A DNA stretch of 64,000 nucleotides from Haliclona indistincta (GCA_964017065.1 OZ024783.1:10506885-10570884); one strand, 5' to 3'; counted from the first letter of the stretch, positions 12,678-33,639 are shown. The notes: generated from the letters alone by a model not told the origin. A program made the numbers and translations.

Positions 12678-12803
12678 CATGGACAATATAATACCTTAGG
12701 TGGACTGGAAACGCAATTAGTTTACGGAGAAATTTGAAAACCTATCCTCGTAACGGGTATAACGGAGAAATGTACGGAACATCGTATACCTTGTAGCGCT
12801 CAA

Positions 12804-14576
12804 ATGGCGGCTGCTGCAAACTCTGCAACGAGCGCTGCATGTACTGCGGCTAGAAGCGATGAAGATGAACCGAATTTTGTTCAAGAAGATGGTTTATTAA
12901 GTGATAGTCAGGTGAGCGTTGCAGTATACGTGAGAGCAGCAGTAGGCTCCCTGCGCGCGGTCGCGACTGACTCTGAGTCAGTGGTACCGTCAGCTAGGCT
13001 GCACCGTCGGTGCTCAACTGAGTGAGCATCATGCTCTGAGTAGCCGCAGCAACCACCAATAGAGCTAGAGTGGCGTAATGCTGTAGTATAGTCTACTACA
13101 GTGTAGATATTGACTTGAGTTTAGTACTATACTTCACTGAGTTATACTGTAGAACAGCAGTTAGACGGGTCCGGCGCTATCATAGAGCAGTGTCATTCAC
13201 AGTCCTATTTCATCTTGTATGTCCACTTGCTACAGAGTTCAGAAAGTGATGACTTGTTTAGTGCGGATAGTGATGGTTTTGAAGAAGTAGAAGAAGCAGA
13301 GGAAGCTGAACTTGAAACAGCAGTTAAATGTGATGGTGAACATGAAGTGAAGTCGGCTAGGCAGCCTGTATGTTATATAGCTCAGCCTACCATGTATGGC
13401 ATGACTATATCTGCATCTTACAGGTAGTGTACTCAAGAGCTGAAATTTGTACAATTATCAAGAAGCTGCAGGAAGAACCAGTTCTTCTGGAATCAGAACA
13501 TGGGCCTCTTGTTTCTAAGCTGTTAGGTTCCTTATCTACACCAGAGTGTATGGAAGCAGATAAAACCAGAGATTTCTTCTCATATGCTGCTAAACAGCTT
13601 GATATATGCTTACAAGCTGGGGAGAGGTGCAAATTACCATCATCAAAGGCACAGAGAATGTGGTCAGCATTCCACAAATTCAGAAATAAGCCTGAACTAC
13701 TAGTAGCATGGTCAGCATGCATTCAGAATCAAGGCATCTCAGATGTAGATCCATCCACAACTCGGCTAGGCTTGCAAGTGTTAATAGACAGGTGGTTCAA
13801 GAGCATGATTCTGAACCGCAGCAAGAAACCTGAGCAGGCAGTAGATTTGACACCTCTTAGTGCTAGAGAACAAAATGTAGTTTTCTATATGAGTGGGTAT
13901 GTGGCTGTCAAGCTCTTGACGCGATTCAGAAAAAAGTCTGATTCGAAGGCAGTCGAGGAGAAGAATCGAATTTTTGTCAAGATTCTGTCTAAAATGCAGG
14001 CGAATCAGCAGGTTCAAGACATCAAGTCCATCGATGACTACACTCGAGAGTGGAGCGAGCAAATTGATAGAGGAGGCTTGTATCACATCAAGTCTGAGGT
14101 ATATTTTTGCATACATAATCTTTGTCACTATACACTTTGTGGAACTCACACTACATGGCATAATTAAAATTGATTTCAGTATACTTAACAAAAATTGTGT
14201 GTACTATAATATTTGTACGATAAAATATAATTCATGATTGCAGGTCTTCACTGTAATGGAGAGAATAGAGATGATTACAAGATCTGTACTGGATATGCGT
14301 ATGATTGTGCCAAGTGAAGACATACACTCCAAGGTGGTTGACAAGATCTTAGCCGATCAAGAAATCCTAGAGATGTGGGAGAAGGTAGCTAGTGGCGTTC
14401 CACCAAAGTATGAGGAGGCAAGCATTGAGCTGTTGAAGGCAGTAGTTGAGTTATGGGCAACTATTCGATGTTTCTCATTTGCTGCTGGTTGTAACATTCT
14501 TCTACAAAAGAAAACGACAAAGAAGAAGGGAACACGGAGAGTCTTAAAAATGAAAGGAACAGATAAAGATATATAG
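12804..14576 (+). CDS. Companion protein of the P-like transposon, 4 exons
   Basis: Exons 12804-12911, 13236-13367, 13424-14098 and 14244-14576 join with all junctions in phase 0 to give 415 aa. The N-terminus is acidic and low complexity (Asp/Glu runs in exon 2). The centre has LSAREQNVVFYMSGYVAVKL, reminiscent of the Y-x-x-GY-V motifs near the C-termini of several transposon proteins. The C-terminus is basic (KKTTKKKGTRR). There is no catalytic motif I can name. Lying inside intact TIRs and opposite the transposase, it is probably an accessory factor for transposition (DNA binding or regulation), which is inference. It could alternatively be a captured host gene. Confidence 0.75.
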
Positions 14577-14611
14577 CACATAATTATTATTATGATATGT
14601 ATACGCATAGT

Positions 14612-17600
14612 TTAGTGTCTTCTTGGTCTCTTTAACAAAGGCTCATCCACACAACGCTGACTTGTATTCGAATAACTAGCTGGTTCTACATTCATTGTTT
14701 TCAGATCGTGACGTATTTCTTTCTGTTGCGTTAAGATCATAGAATTAGTTCTGAATTGTACTACAGTAGGATTTTCATTCCCTCCACCACGATGTCGTTG
14801 TTTGCTGAAGTATCTTTCCAAGGGGTCTTGACAGAAAACTTCACTCAAGAGGTAGTGCCCTGTTTGTATTAGCGATGGTGCCAGTTCACAGAATGAGTTG
14901 ACTGAAACAATATTGTATAATTTTCATAAATTCACTTTATAGACAGGGTATACCTGTAATTTTTAATCCTTCCATCGTCTCACGACTGATTAGCATACGC
15001 TGCTTTTCTTTAGAGGAAACTCTTAATGATGAAATCTCCTTTTTCCACTCTTCAAAGTATCCCATGAACGTCTCTTTCAGCCACTAATTATAAATGCATT
15101 AATGTATTAACATAACAGCACAGGGTAATTGTAATTAACCTTGAACCTCCAGTCATCTGGTTTTTTATATGGTAGTCTAGAGTCTTTCCGCTTCAACTTG
15201 CCTTCAATAGGACTCTTGACATTAAGACAATCAAAGAAGATGTCCATCAGTCTGATGAACAAGCGTGTCTCTCTTGTTGCATCATTGTCCAAAAAAGTTA
15301 ACGCATTGGCAACTGTGTCACTGAGAACCTGCATGAATTTTTTCCGACACTCATGTGCATGCATGTATGAATGGCGTAATGCATACCTGAGCAGCTAAGT
15401 TAACCTTCATTTTGCCATATGATGTCAACCAAATGTGCTCTCTTGTTAACTTCGGACAAAGCCTAATCCCGGGCGTGGATGACTGTGTCTCAGTTAGAAA
15501 CAGACTTTCGACATGCTTCCAAGACAGGGAGAGACCATTTTTCTGTAAAACGTGAATATTACATGTATAATAGATGTGATTTCAAATAAAAATTAATTAC
15601 ACTAACCATTAGATTGCGGCTTCTTGAGTGAGCTCCAGAGTTGCTCAGACAATTCCTAGCAGTTTTGATTAGATGAGGGGGATCACAAAAGAAATAGAGA
15701 TCTCTATCTGCATAAGGATTCGGTGTCTTGTGAGTGTCCTCTTTGATGCGACACAGCTTGTACAAACACCGGTTTGGAGCAGCACCATCGCTAGTTAGAG
15801 AAAGAACCGGCATTTTGTTATATTCCAATGCTTCGACTATTTCCCATACTGGGACATACAGCTTTTCTCCAGATAAGTTGGTCGAAGCATAAGATGCAAT
15901 CATGAAGGTGAGAGAGGGCTTAAAAATGGGGCGGACCATAAAGACTAGCATCTGCTCAGCCAATTTTGGAGACCTAGTGGTTGCCATAGCCTCTAGTTCT
16001 TGGTTGACAGTTCCTAGATCGCAAAATCCCACTAGATCCCCAGTATGCTTTCTAAATACAAGGCCATGCTTTATCTTCATCTCATCCATCACAAGAGCAA
16101 ATTGTCGCTCTTCCCCTTCAATACTTTCCTTTGATAGAATTTCTTTTGCCTTCTTGATCAAAGGAAAGTGAACTCCATTTTGCAGCTTGCACCAGTGGGT
16201 ATAGTCACGCAGAGTGCGTTCTGATGGTAAAGACAATAGACCACTACTGGACACAGTGCGATAAGCAGCAGATGATGCACACCTCAGACTCAACGCAAAT
16301 CGGATAATGAGCGGATGCCACCTCATTTGATTTTTGGTTTTTAAAGAGTTATACTTTTTCTGCTGCTCCCAAAAAATGCTCTGGAAAGAATCTTCCTCGA
16401 AAGCAGTTGTGATGTCAGCATCTGCTAAAATGCTATTGATGTCATTCTCATCGTTCCGTGTCAATGTTACACCCTCTTTGGCTATCAGCTTTTGTGCTCT
16501 CTTCTCTTGTTCTAATCTCTTCACCTTTTCCCTTAGCACATTCTTCTGGTTCTGAGCTGATTCCAGCCGCTGAGAGATCTCATGCTCTGAAAGAAAACGG
16601 ATGTTGCAGTGGCTGTCATGAGCAATCCGATCACTGTTCTTGTGCTGTTGCCTCGACTTAGCAACTCGTAGGTTAGATCGGTGAATAACACAGCTCTTGC
16701 ATCTTTTTGGATGAGTACAAAGGAGTTCACAATCACTTGTTCGGACAGTGCGGCCATATGTGCAACCGTCGATGTCAACAACTTCCATTTCAGAATCAAC
16801 AAACTCTCCTTTACTGCTAAGAGAAGAACGGGAGCTTACAATCTCCACAAATTCTAACTGTGGATTACCAGGGCAGATGTAAGCTGACTTGACACAGTGC
16901 ATGATGTTATGCAGACAGTTAATGCTAGAGATTTGATTAGGAATTTCTTGCAGCACCTTAATACTGTTGTCTAATAGTTTCCCAGCAACATGAACATGCC
17001 AAGATAAATCAGCGTTGATTGTAATTGATCTTTCAACCTTGACTTGTGACATTGATGCAGTCTTCATCATACATAGCTGGATCGAAGCAGCAGAGTATAC
17101 TGGAGTCCATATACTAGTACATGAAGATTGAGTACAAGCATGTAATTTGATGAGCTCAAACGTTATGTCGATGATTGAAGGCGAAGTAGATGAGGTATCG
17201 ACACTTAAGTTGATGACTGGGAGAGTCTGAGCAGTGGAAGAAGAACCATCAGCTGAGTTGATGACTGGGAGAGTCTGAGCAGTGGAAGAAGAACCATCAG
17301 CTGAGTTGATGACTGGGAGAGTCTGAGCAGTGGAAGAAGAACCATCAGCTGAGTTGATGACTGGGAGAGTCTGAGCAGTGGAAGAAGAACCATCAGCTGA
17401 GTTGGTGACTGGGAAAGTCTGAGCAGTGGAAGAAGAACCATCAGCTGAGTTGATGACTGGGAGAGTCTGAGCAGTGGAAGAAGAACCATCAGCTGAGTTG
17501 ATGACTGGGAGAGTCTGAGCAGTGGAAGAAGAACCATCAGCTGAGTTGATGACTGGGAGAGTCTGAGCAGTGGAAGAAGAACCATCAGCTGAGTTGATGA

Positions 17601-19370
17601 CTGGGAGAGTCTGAGCAGTGGAAGAAGAACCATCAGCTGAGTTGGTGACTGGGAAAGTCTGAGCAGTGGAAGAAGAACCATCAGCTGAGTTGATGACTGG
17701 GAGAGTCTGAGCAGTGGAAGAAGAACCATCAGCTGAGTTGGTGACTGGGAAAGTCTGAGCAGTGGAAGAAGAACCATCAGCTGAGTTGATGACTGGGAGA
17801 GTCTGAGCAGTGGAAGAAGAACCATCAGCTGAGTTGGTGACTGGGAAAGTCTGAGCAGTGGAAGAAGAACCATCAGCTGAGTTGGTGACTGGGAAAGTCT
17901 GAGCAGTGGAAGAAGAACCATCAGCTGAGTTGGTGACTGGGAGAGTCTGAGCAGTGGAAGAAGAACCATCAGCTGAGTTGGTGTCTGGGAAAGTCTGAGC
18001 AGTGGAAGAAGAACCATCAGCTGAGTTGATGACTGGGAGAGTCTGAGCAGTGGAAGAAGAACCATCAGCTGAGTTGGTGACTGGGAAAGTCTGAGCAGTG
18101 GAAGAAGAACCATCAGCTGAGTTGGTGACTGGGAAAGTCTGAGCAGTGGAAGAAGAACCATCAGCTGAGTTGGTGACTGGGAGAGTCTGAGCAGTGGAAG
18201 AAGAACCATCAGCTGAGTTGGTGTCTGGGAAAGTCTGAGCAGTGGAAGAAGAACCATCAGCTGAGTTGATGACTGGGAGAGTCTGAGCAGTGGAAGAAGA
18301 ACCATCAGCTGAGTTGGTGACTGGGAAAGTCTGAGCAGTGGAAGAAGAACCATCAGCTGAGTTGGTGACTGGGAAAGTCTGAGCAGTGGAAGAAGAACCA
18401 TCAGCTGAGTTGGTGACTGGGAGAGTCTGAGCAGTGGAAGAAGAACCATCAGCTGAGTTGGTGACTGGGAGAGTAGCAGTGAAAGAAGAACCATCAGCTG
18501 AGTTGGTGACTAGGAGAGTGGCAGTAAAAGAGGAACCATCAGCTGAGTTGGTGACTGGGAGAGTAGCAGAGAAAGAGGAACCATCAGCTGAGTTGGTGAC
18601 TAGAAGAGTGGCAGTAAAAGAGGAACCATCAGCTGAGTTGGTGACTGGGAGAGTAGCAGTGAGAGAGGAACCACTAGCTGAGTTGGCGACTGGGAGAGTA
18701 GCAGTGAAAGAAGAACAGTCAGCTGTGTTAGTGACTGAGTTAGTGGTAAAAGCGGTTGTGACATCACCCATGTGTCGCAAAGTTCGGGCACGTGCTTGTC
18801 GTTTCATAATATCATTCTTTCTTCTTTCACAGAAGTTACGTTGACTTTTTACCCTCTTTTTCAAATGCTGTTTTGCAGAGTTTTTCGACTCCTACATGAA
18901 TTTTTTAAATAATAGAATTCACAATAATAATGGAATTATAGCCTATCAGAATGATGACTGTTATGTGGTTTTGAATTGAGATAGCACTTTAGCTAGTAGT
19001 GGACCCGATAACTATAACTGTTGTGGTTAACACTGTAATAATTATTTGAGACTTTACAAAGTAGTTATAGACATTACCCTGCACAAAGTCAAGCATTAAG
19101 AAAACTCTGTTTGGTTAAAAATATTTATTCAAGAACAACTATTTGTCTCTTCTGTATGTAGACCCAATAGACAAATTGTAGAAGAAAAATTGTATTAAAA
19201 GTGTTTCGCTCTAAAAGCAACTGCTTTGGAGATTACCCTGCACAAGTATATTTTAGTCATGCTGCCCAGAGTATTTCACTTGCTCAGTGCAAACAAACTC
19301 TGTTATAAATATTAAATTGCATGTTTACTTACTAATATAACATTCGACATTACGTTAGAGTACTTACCAT
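14612..19370 (-). CDS. P element-type transposase, 6 exons, 1350 aa
   Basis: Exons in coding order are 19370-19368 (only the ATG), 18891-15607, 15542-15387, 15328-15140, 15083-14954 and 14901-14612. The lengths sum to 4053 nt with consistent phases. After about 33 tandem Ser/Thr-rich repeats there is a Cys-rich segment (CTHPKRCKSC), a coiled coil (EKVKRLEQEKR) and an RNase H-like transposase core: VMDEMKIKHGLVF, LTSDGAAPNR and FFCDPPHLIKT. The GTP-binding/insertion part follows (WKHVESLF, LTREHIWLTSYGKM), then the C-terminal CQDPLERYFSKQRHRGG typical of P-like/THAP9-related transposases. No THAP zinc finger is visible at the N-terminus. The single-codon first exon is inferred from ATG directly followed by GTAAGT, and is the least certain part. 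It would act in the nucleus to excise and insert the element. Confidence 0.88.
17210..18720 (-). repeat. 48-bp coding minisatellite in the transposase gene
   Basis: About 26 units of 48 bp encode NSADGSSSTAQTLPVI/T variants, preceded at the protein N-terminal side by about seven shorter related units (NSADGSSFTATLPVT). Variant order shows a five-unit (240-bp) higher-order period (LPVT, FPVT, FPVT, LPVI, FPDT) repeated in succession. All units keep frame. The product is a flexible Ser/Thr-rich linker before the Cys-rich segment. Confidence 0.95.
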
Positions 19371-19555
19371 TGCATTATAGTAACATAGTAGAACGCGCAA
19401 GAGCAGTATCACCAAGTCTGTGCTCGCAGCCCATGCGCCGGCCGTGTGCGTCGATTTGACCCGTTACGAGGATGTCAGCGCAACTTCCGTATAATTCTCC
19501 GTAAACTAATTGCGTTTCCAGTCCACCTAAGGTATTATATTGTCCATGGTCTAAC

Positions 19556-20870
19556 TTATATTTAGTCTCATTATCACCCGGGATACGAGAGTTGAACGCT
19601 TCTTTCCCTTATATGCTACTTCAAAATAAGCATGTACCAGTAAACACTGAGTGAGGTTTCTAGTTAGAACACCACAGACACTTGTACTCTATATGATTGT
19701 AACTATGTATTCTCATCAAAGTGAATGTTTTTTGTCTTTTAGAGATGCTAATGGACCTTTAACCACACTGTTATGATTGATCAACTGACCTATGACATAG
19801 TTGTGAAGTGAAGACACTTTTAACTCACTGGATGGATTCTCTAAGGCAATTGCACTTCAAGAACTTTTAGTGCTCTCACTGAGAACCTGACAGATCCTTT
19901 CTCTTGTAATAAATTATATTATAGTGCATTGTTAGATGGTCCAGTATGTATTGTACTAGTTAAAAATTATTGTCTTGCATAGTTCAAGTGCCTTATGTGT
20001 ACTTAACAATTACTGTTAGTGCAGTGCCTTGATAATATTTTTCTTTAGTTATGAACTTGTTATTATTTTCCTATGTATGTCTAAATCATTTTACGGATTA
20101 TTCCATGCCAGTTGCATAGCCCATTGTAACCAAAGAAATCAGTATAAAAGCTATCCACTGAGTACCAGCGATTGTGTGTGGTCAGAAAGCTACTTAGTTG
20201 CTCCAGTTTATGAGGACCCCATGGCACATATTCCTCATCCTGATAAACTGATCCTGCTCCTGACACTGTCAATGCATTGGGATTACAATCCTCTACAACC
20301 AGGTATAGTCTCCCTCTTGTAGAAAGTTAGTTCCTGCCGCTGATCGACCGCGACGCTGCTAAATACATACAGCCACGACCAGACCTGCGTACTCTTGATG
20401 ATGGTGCGATTGTCAACTTTTAATTGTTTGGCAGCTGGAACAAGCTCCACCCATGCATTGATTGTAAATTTGCCTACTACAATGACGCTTATGTTGTGCC
20501 GGCAAGCTGGTCAGCTACAAGGTGATGTGGACCTGGACTGATGTTAGCTGTGCAGCTTTCACTCCAACAGCAGAGGCTATGATTTCTGACAATGATATGC
20601 ATTCATATTCCATGAACAGTGATGTAAAAAGAGGTCATTTGCCAAACAGTACACTGCATTCACCCTCTTGCCTCCAATAAATACATGTTTAAGCCCATTG
20701 GAAATATATCCTGCATAGTAAAGTCTTGGTAAAGTGAGAGCAGTGCAAATTTCCTGTTTAAAAACATGTTAGCTACACATGTAGAATGTGACAGCATTTA
20801 ATGTTAAAAATAATCACTATCATACAAAACCAAATTAATTATGGTTACGTCATGTTAGTTATAGGATTAG
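19556..20870. other. No gene seen between transposon and ATM
   Basis: AT-rich sequence with only short frames. The longest (about 20,029-20,322, plus strand) has no recognisable domain and no supporting splice context. I see no tRNA or clear repeat. Confidence 0.4.
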
Positions 20871-20876
20871 TTTATT
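20871..20876 (-). terminator. Poly(A) signal of ATM
   Basis: AATAAA on the minus strand begins 1 nt after the TGA stop codon of ATM, indicating a very short 3' UTR if it is used. Confidence 0.5.
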
Positions 20877-20877
20877 T

Positions 20878-30042
<9,165 letters not shown>

Positions 30043-30580
30043 CTGTGGAAATATATCGAGAAAAATGTGACTGGCAAGTTAGTAGAATCAAACTTCAAGT
30101 TAGACAATCATTACAATAACATGAGTACTCCAAGAGTTGGCCCCACAAAGAGAGAAAGACCCCTAGCCAGCAAAAGGTCATGACATAGGCGGCACATTTA
30201 CCACTGATCTGTGTGTTAACGTTATTATCATCAATAAAAAGAAAAGAATGGAACTACGCACTAATGCAATTTTGAGTGCTCTAATATACAATGCATGTGC
30301 AGTATGTTATAAGCATGCTAATCAGAGCACTATAGTAAAGCAGCATTACAAGCATTAACATTATTTGCAGTTTCAGTCAAATCTCTCTCAAAACTGTGGT
30401 GTTAAAGTTAAGTTTAGTGCATGAATATAGATTCTACAGCTAAAAAGATTTTAGCTTGCTTTTCAATTGTACAGCCATTAACGTTTGTTATTAGTAATTT
30501 TGTTGTATGCATAACAACAATTATTACTATCACTATACTATGCAATGTATAAATTGTTAATTCAAGTTGTAGTCACATCA
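30043..30580. other. Region upstream of first ATM exon, no exon recognised
   Basis: Minus-strand reading shows no frame with resemblance to the ATM solenoid and no convincing acceptor-exon-donor unit. The intron that must precede exon 30,042 therefore extends beyond this region, or the locus is broken here. Confidence 0.45.
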
Positions 30581-30581
30581 C

Positions 30582-30938
30582 AATGGCAGCAATCCGATTT
30601 CTTTTCCATTCGTCTCTAATACTGCTGATTGCAGTAATCAATGGCTGTGTGTGAATACTCGCAGTTGACTATCCAAGTGAGTGAATCAGGTCATGATAAG
30701 CTGTCGTGCCTTCAAGAGCCTCAGCATGCTTGTAAAACACTGGTATATGTGTTGAACCAGATGAGCAACAGTACTTTCAATCCACTCGTGGTATCAGAAG
30801 TGTTCATCAATGTAACATACAACCAAACTATCCATAAAAAACTTCTTGAGACCTTCTGTGATGTGCCAATCCGAACTGTTAGTGCATGTATGGTAGCTAG
30901 TATGCTATCATCAGTTTATCTGGAGCTGTCTATGGACT
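30582..30938 (+). pseudogene. Fragment of an unidentified secreted/cell-surface protein
   Basis: ATG 30,582 opens a signal-peptide-like sequence (MAAIRFLFHSSLILLIAVIN) that meets a stop after 24 codons. The thread resumes in another frame with two spaced cysteine motifs (KLSCLQEPQHACKTLVYVL) and N-glycosylation sites. Either a one-base frameshift or a very short 31-nt GT-AG intron (30,633-30,663) would join them. The joined product would be only about 110 aa, so it is likely a truncated member of an adhesion- or receptor-like secreted family. I do not recognise the family with confidence. Confidence 0.4.
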
Positions 30939-31181
30939 AGCTGTTGCAGTAATGCTGGAGTAGTCATGTACCAACTATATAGATCTTACTGAGCTCAGCG
31001 CATGGGTATGTGTTCATTCGAACTCTAGTTACAAAAGTAACGATATAGAAAAAGATGACATCTAAATTATAAGTACGATAATAATTATATTAAGAAAAGG
31101 AAAACACTTCTGCTAATGCACGTAATAAGAACCTAAAAAAAACAACAACATTAACTCATTTTTATCAAACATTTATCAACA

Positions 31182-32909
31182 TTAAGAGCTTCCAAATGGA
31201 ACACTATTGTAACTGTTTGTGCTTTGAAAGAACAATCTCTGTTCTTCCATATACTCCTCCTCCTGGTCTAACCACCTCTCATGAGTGTCCTCGATCATTG
31301 CCTGCACATTGACTATCTCGTCTCGCTGTCGGTAGCGGTAACGTCTCGACACACATGAGAAAAGCACAAGAGACACAAGGATCAGAAACCCCTTCACTCC
31401 TTCATAGATCAGCCATGACCTCCTTTCAATGATGAAATTGTCTAGAATGCCTACTACTAGGTACCTGATGCTGAAGGTGGCATACCACAGACCAATGAGC
31501 AGCCCCTGGGTAGTGCGAGGAGCCTGGGCACTGATGAACTCAAACACTGTCATGGAGACAAGCAGAGAAGAGAGACCATTGAGGAGCTGAGGAATGATGA
31601 ACCAAAGGTAGGTGTTGTCAATTAAGTACTTGTACTGATGACAGTCAAAATTGTAACTGTAACTGGATTCACAGCCAGTACGAATAATGTAGCATTGTCT
31701 ACTCGGAGGGTATTGTGCTGGATTTTTAATAACAGTGTGATGTTGTTGCCAGTATGTGGTGTCATGGTTAACAACCACTATGATATACAAGACTACTTGA
31801 AGTAGTGAGAGGTACAGACCTATCCACATTTTTGTCAGCATTCGAACATTCTTCACTCTTGGAAACACTTTCATAATCACCAGTCGATACAGTGGTATAC
31901 CAACTACTGAGACAAGAGTGCTCAAGTGGAGTGGATTGTATATAATCAGTAGCAGTACTGGTAGTGAAGGACAGCTGGTCCTCTGGAGCTGTTCTGGAGC
32001 AGAGTAGCCATCTCCTGCTAGATGGTATCCAAACAGACACAGGAGGAGCGGAAAGATACGAAAGAATGTCTTAGTGTCCTCCACCTCCTCATTGGTGAAT
32101 GGTCCTCCATACTTGTTCTTCCCCAGGTCAATACGACGTGGAATATCCTCCTCCCAGTAGGTGAAGGCACTGCGATGCTCAGGGACCTTGTGCTTCCAAG
32201 AGTACTTGAGAACTTTGTACATATTTTTAAATGGATTGAGTCCAGCTTTCTGAATGTACAAGTGCTTTTTCGTCAATAAAAATCTGATAAGTATGAATGT
32301 TACTGCAACAATAAGTGCAATTAAATAACCAATTACAGCCGCCTTATCTGACATTACAGGCAATGTGCTATTTATTTTAATATTCAATTCATCTAAAAGA
32401 ACAACACCACTATCCAAAACATAAAATGATGTTAAACTGCCAACATTCTGAGCCCAGTAGACCCAGTGGATGAAAGCAATCAGTTTTGGTGTGGGAGCCT
32501 CTAGTAACTGATCCAGTCCAAACTGAATGGCATTAGCCTGAAACAATCCTAGTCCAGTTGCGTAAATTACACAAAATATAATAACAAAAAAGTCGCTTAT
32601 ACCATGATGCAAGATTTTAAACTGCCCAAAGTGTAATTCGGCGATGCCAAGTCCATTACTGACAATCAATAAACAAGCGATGAAAATGAGAATACCAAAT
32701 GACCATTTCAGGCTACGATATCTGGTCAGGTAGACATCCGTCAGGTGACCCACGAGTGGATAGAGTAAGAACAGTAGTCCTAGTACAGAGAGAGATACTA
32801 CTCTATTGCTCAAACCTGCATTGAAAAGCAGATATTCTTTCCGATTAATATTGCATATTTCCATCACCAGACAACAGACAATCACTAGCAGAGAACCACG
32901 TAGCTTCAT
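31182..32909 (-). CDS. SLC15/POT-family (MFS) transporter-like, copy 1
   Basis: Single-exon gene of 575 aa starting at a true ATG (MKLRGSLLVIVC). About 12 hydrophobic segments are visible. Family signatures are WVYWAQNVGSL in the N-terminal bundle, FTNEEVEDTKTFFRIFPLL before TM7, GDGYSAPEQLQ, and the C-terminal FEFISAQAPRTTQGLLIGLW, the classic PTR2-type signature. POT transporters are proton-coupled oligopeptide or nitrate/histidine symporters of plasma or endolysosomal membranes; substrate cannot be read from sequence. The TM1 ExxER proton-coupling motif is replaced (MEICNINRKEY): the first Glu is kept, the second Glu and the Arg are not. The C-terminal tail is acidic (WLDQEEEYMEEQ). Two paralogues follow at 34.4 and 38.4 kb on the same strand. 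Confidence 0.88.
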   Translation of the reverse strand: MKLRGSLLVIVCCLVMEICNINRKEYLLFNAGLSNRVVSLSVLGLLFLLYPLVGHLTDVYLTRYRSLKWSFGILIFIACLLIVSNGLGIAELHFGQFKILHHGISDFFVIIFCVIYATGLGLFQANAIQFGLDQLLEAPTPKLIAFIHWVYWAQNVGSLTSFYVLDSGVVLLDELNIKINSTLPVMSDKAAVIGYLIALIVAVTFILIRFLLTKKHLYIQKAGLNPFKNMYKVLKYSWKHKVPEHRSAFTYWEEDIPRRIDLGKNKYGGPFTNEEVEDTKTFFRIFPLLLCLFGYHLAGDGYSAPEQLQRTSCPSLPVLLLIIYNPLHLSTLVSVVGIPLYRLVIMKVFPRVKNVRMLTKMWIGLYLSLLQVVLYIIVVVNHDTTYWQQHHTVIKNPAQYPPSRQCYIIRTGCESSYSYNFDCHQYKYLIDNTYLWFIIPQLLNGLSSLLVSMTVFEFISAQAPRTTQGLLIGLWYATFSIRYLVVGILDNFIIERRSWLIYEGVKGFLILVSLVLFSCVSRRYRYRQRDEIVNVQAMIEDTHERWLDQEEEYMEEQRLFFQSTNSYNSVPFGSS

Positions 32910-33639
32910 GTTTGATCGTGAAGTTCACTCAATCTGTGCTACACATTCTCATGTACTTGTTCATAGTATTAGCATACACATACATGTATAAGTATTACTA
33001 CATAAGTTTACATTGCACGTGTCCATTTTGACCAGACTAAATAAAGTATATTTTGAGCAAAAAATGTTGATTTTAGCACTTGAAGACACAAGTATCATAA
33101 TCACAAACATGTGGTCACTTGTGTTTCAAATGAGAGTCTGTTACATATATACACTCCTGTATTATTGAGCATAAAATAATGCTTGTACAGTGCTTCCAGC
33201 TTAGAGAGTCCACTTCTTATTTCACTTGCACACCAAACTTGCAGCATGCTACTCTCTCTTGTACTTATGCAGATTGCAAGACCAATACTCAATACACACG
33301 AGCTATTACAGATCTCTCATTGAAGCTAGTGCCATGTTTCTTATAATTATCACTGAGACCTACAAGACGTCACAAAGAAACAGATCCACAGCAATAACAG
33401 CTCCTGTCGCGAGAGTAGAGAGCTCTATGTAGATGGACGGCTAGGAGCTGATTGCTTAATCCAATTGTTGTATGATTGTGTTTGATCGAGATCAAAGCTC
33501 AACTAAAGGTTTCGATCAGCAGTTATTTACACATAATTCATAACTAGCAGTGTACACAGACATGCATCATTAAGATGTGGTCAAGGTTCAATGAAACTCA
33601 TCAAAACAACGAAATCATAATGAACATGCATTTTTTAAG
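32910..33639. other. Intergenic, no gene seen
   Basis: Upstream region of transporter copy 1. AT-rich; only short unsupported frames. Confidence 0.4.

Larger units (their letters stand above)
12678..19548. mobile_element. P-like DNA transposon, 6.87 kb, apparently complete
   Basis: Perfect 54-bp terminal inverted repeats (12,678-12,731 and 19,495-19,548) begin CATGGACAATATAATACC. The element is flanked by GTCTAAC at 12,671-12,677 and 19,549-19,555 (7 bp exact; P elements typically make 8). A subterminal block CCTCGTAACGGGT occurs inside both ends. Two intact spliced genes converge near 14,590: a P-type transposase on the minus strand and a companion gene on the plus strand. Identical TIRs and open genes suggest recent mobility. 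Confidence 0.93.

Noticed and set aside
17205..18494. 429-aa Leu-rich frame (minus strand, different frame from the transposase)
   Set aside because: Shadow of the 48-bp minisatellite; the transposase frame continues into a conserved catalytic domain, this one does not.
17210..18720. CRISPR-like regular array
   Set aside because: Units are contiguous coding repeats without unique spacers, in a eukaryotic transposon.
18434..18844. Plus-strand 136-aa frame with EEPSAELVTGRVAV repeats
   Set aside because: Antisense of the short minisatellite units of the transposase gene.
20029..20322. 97-aa plus-strand frame
   Set aside because: No domain, no splice or promoter context, typical length for chance in AT-rich DNA.
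30043..30091. Extension of the first ATM exon to 30,091
   Set aside because: A good acceptor (TTTCCACAG) ends at 30,043 and the extension has no ATG or similarity to ATM, so it is intron.
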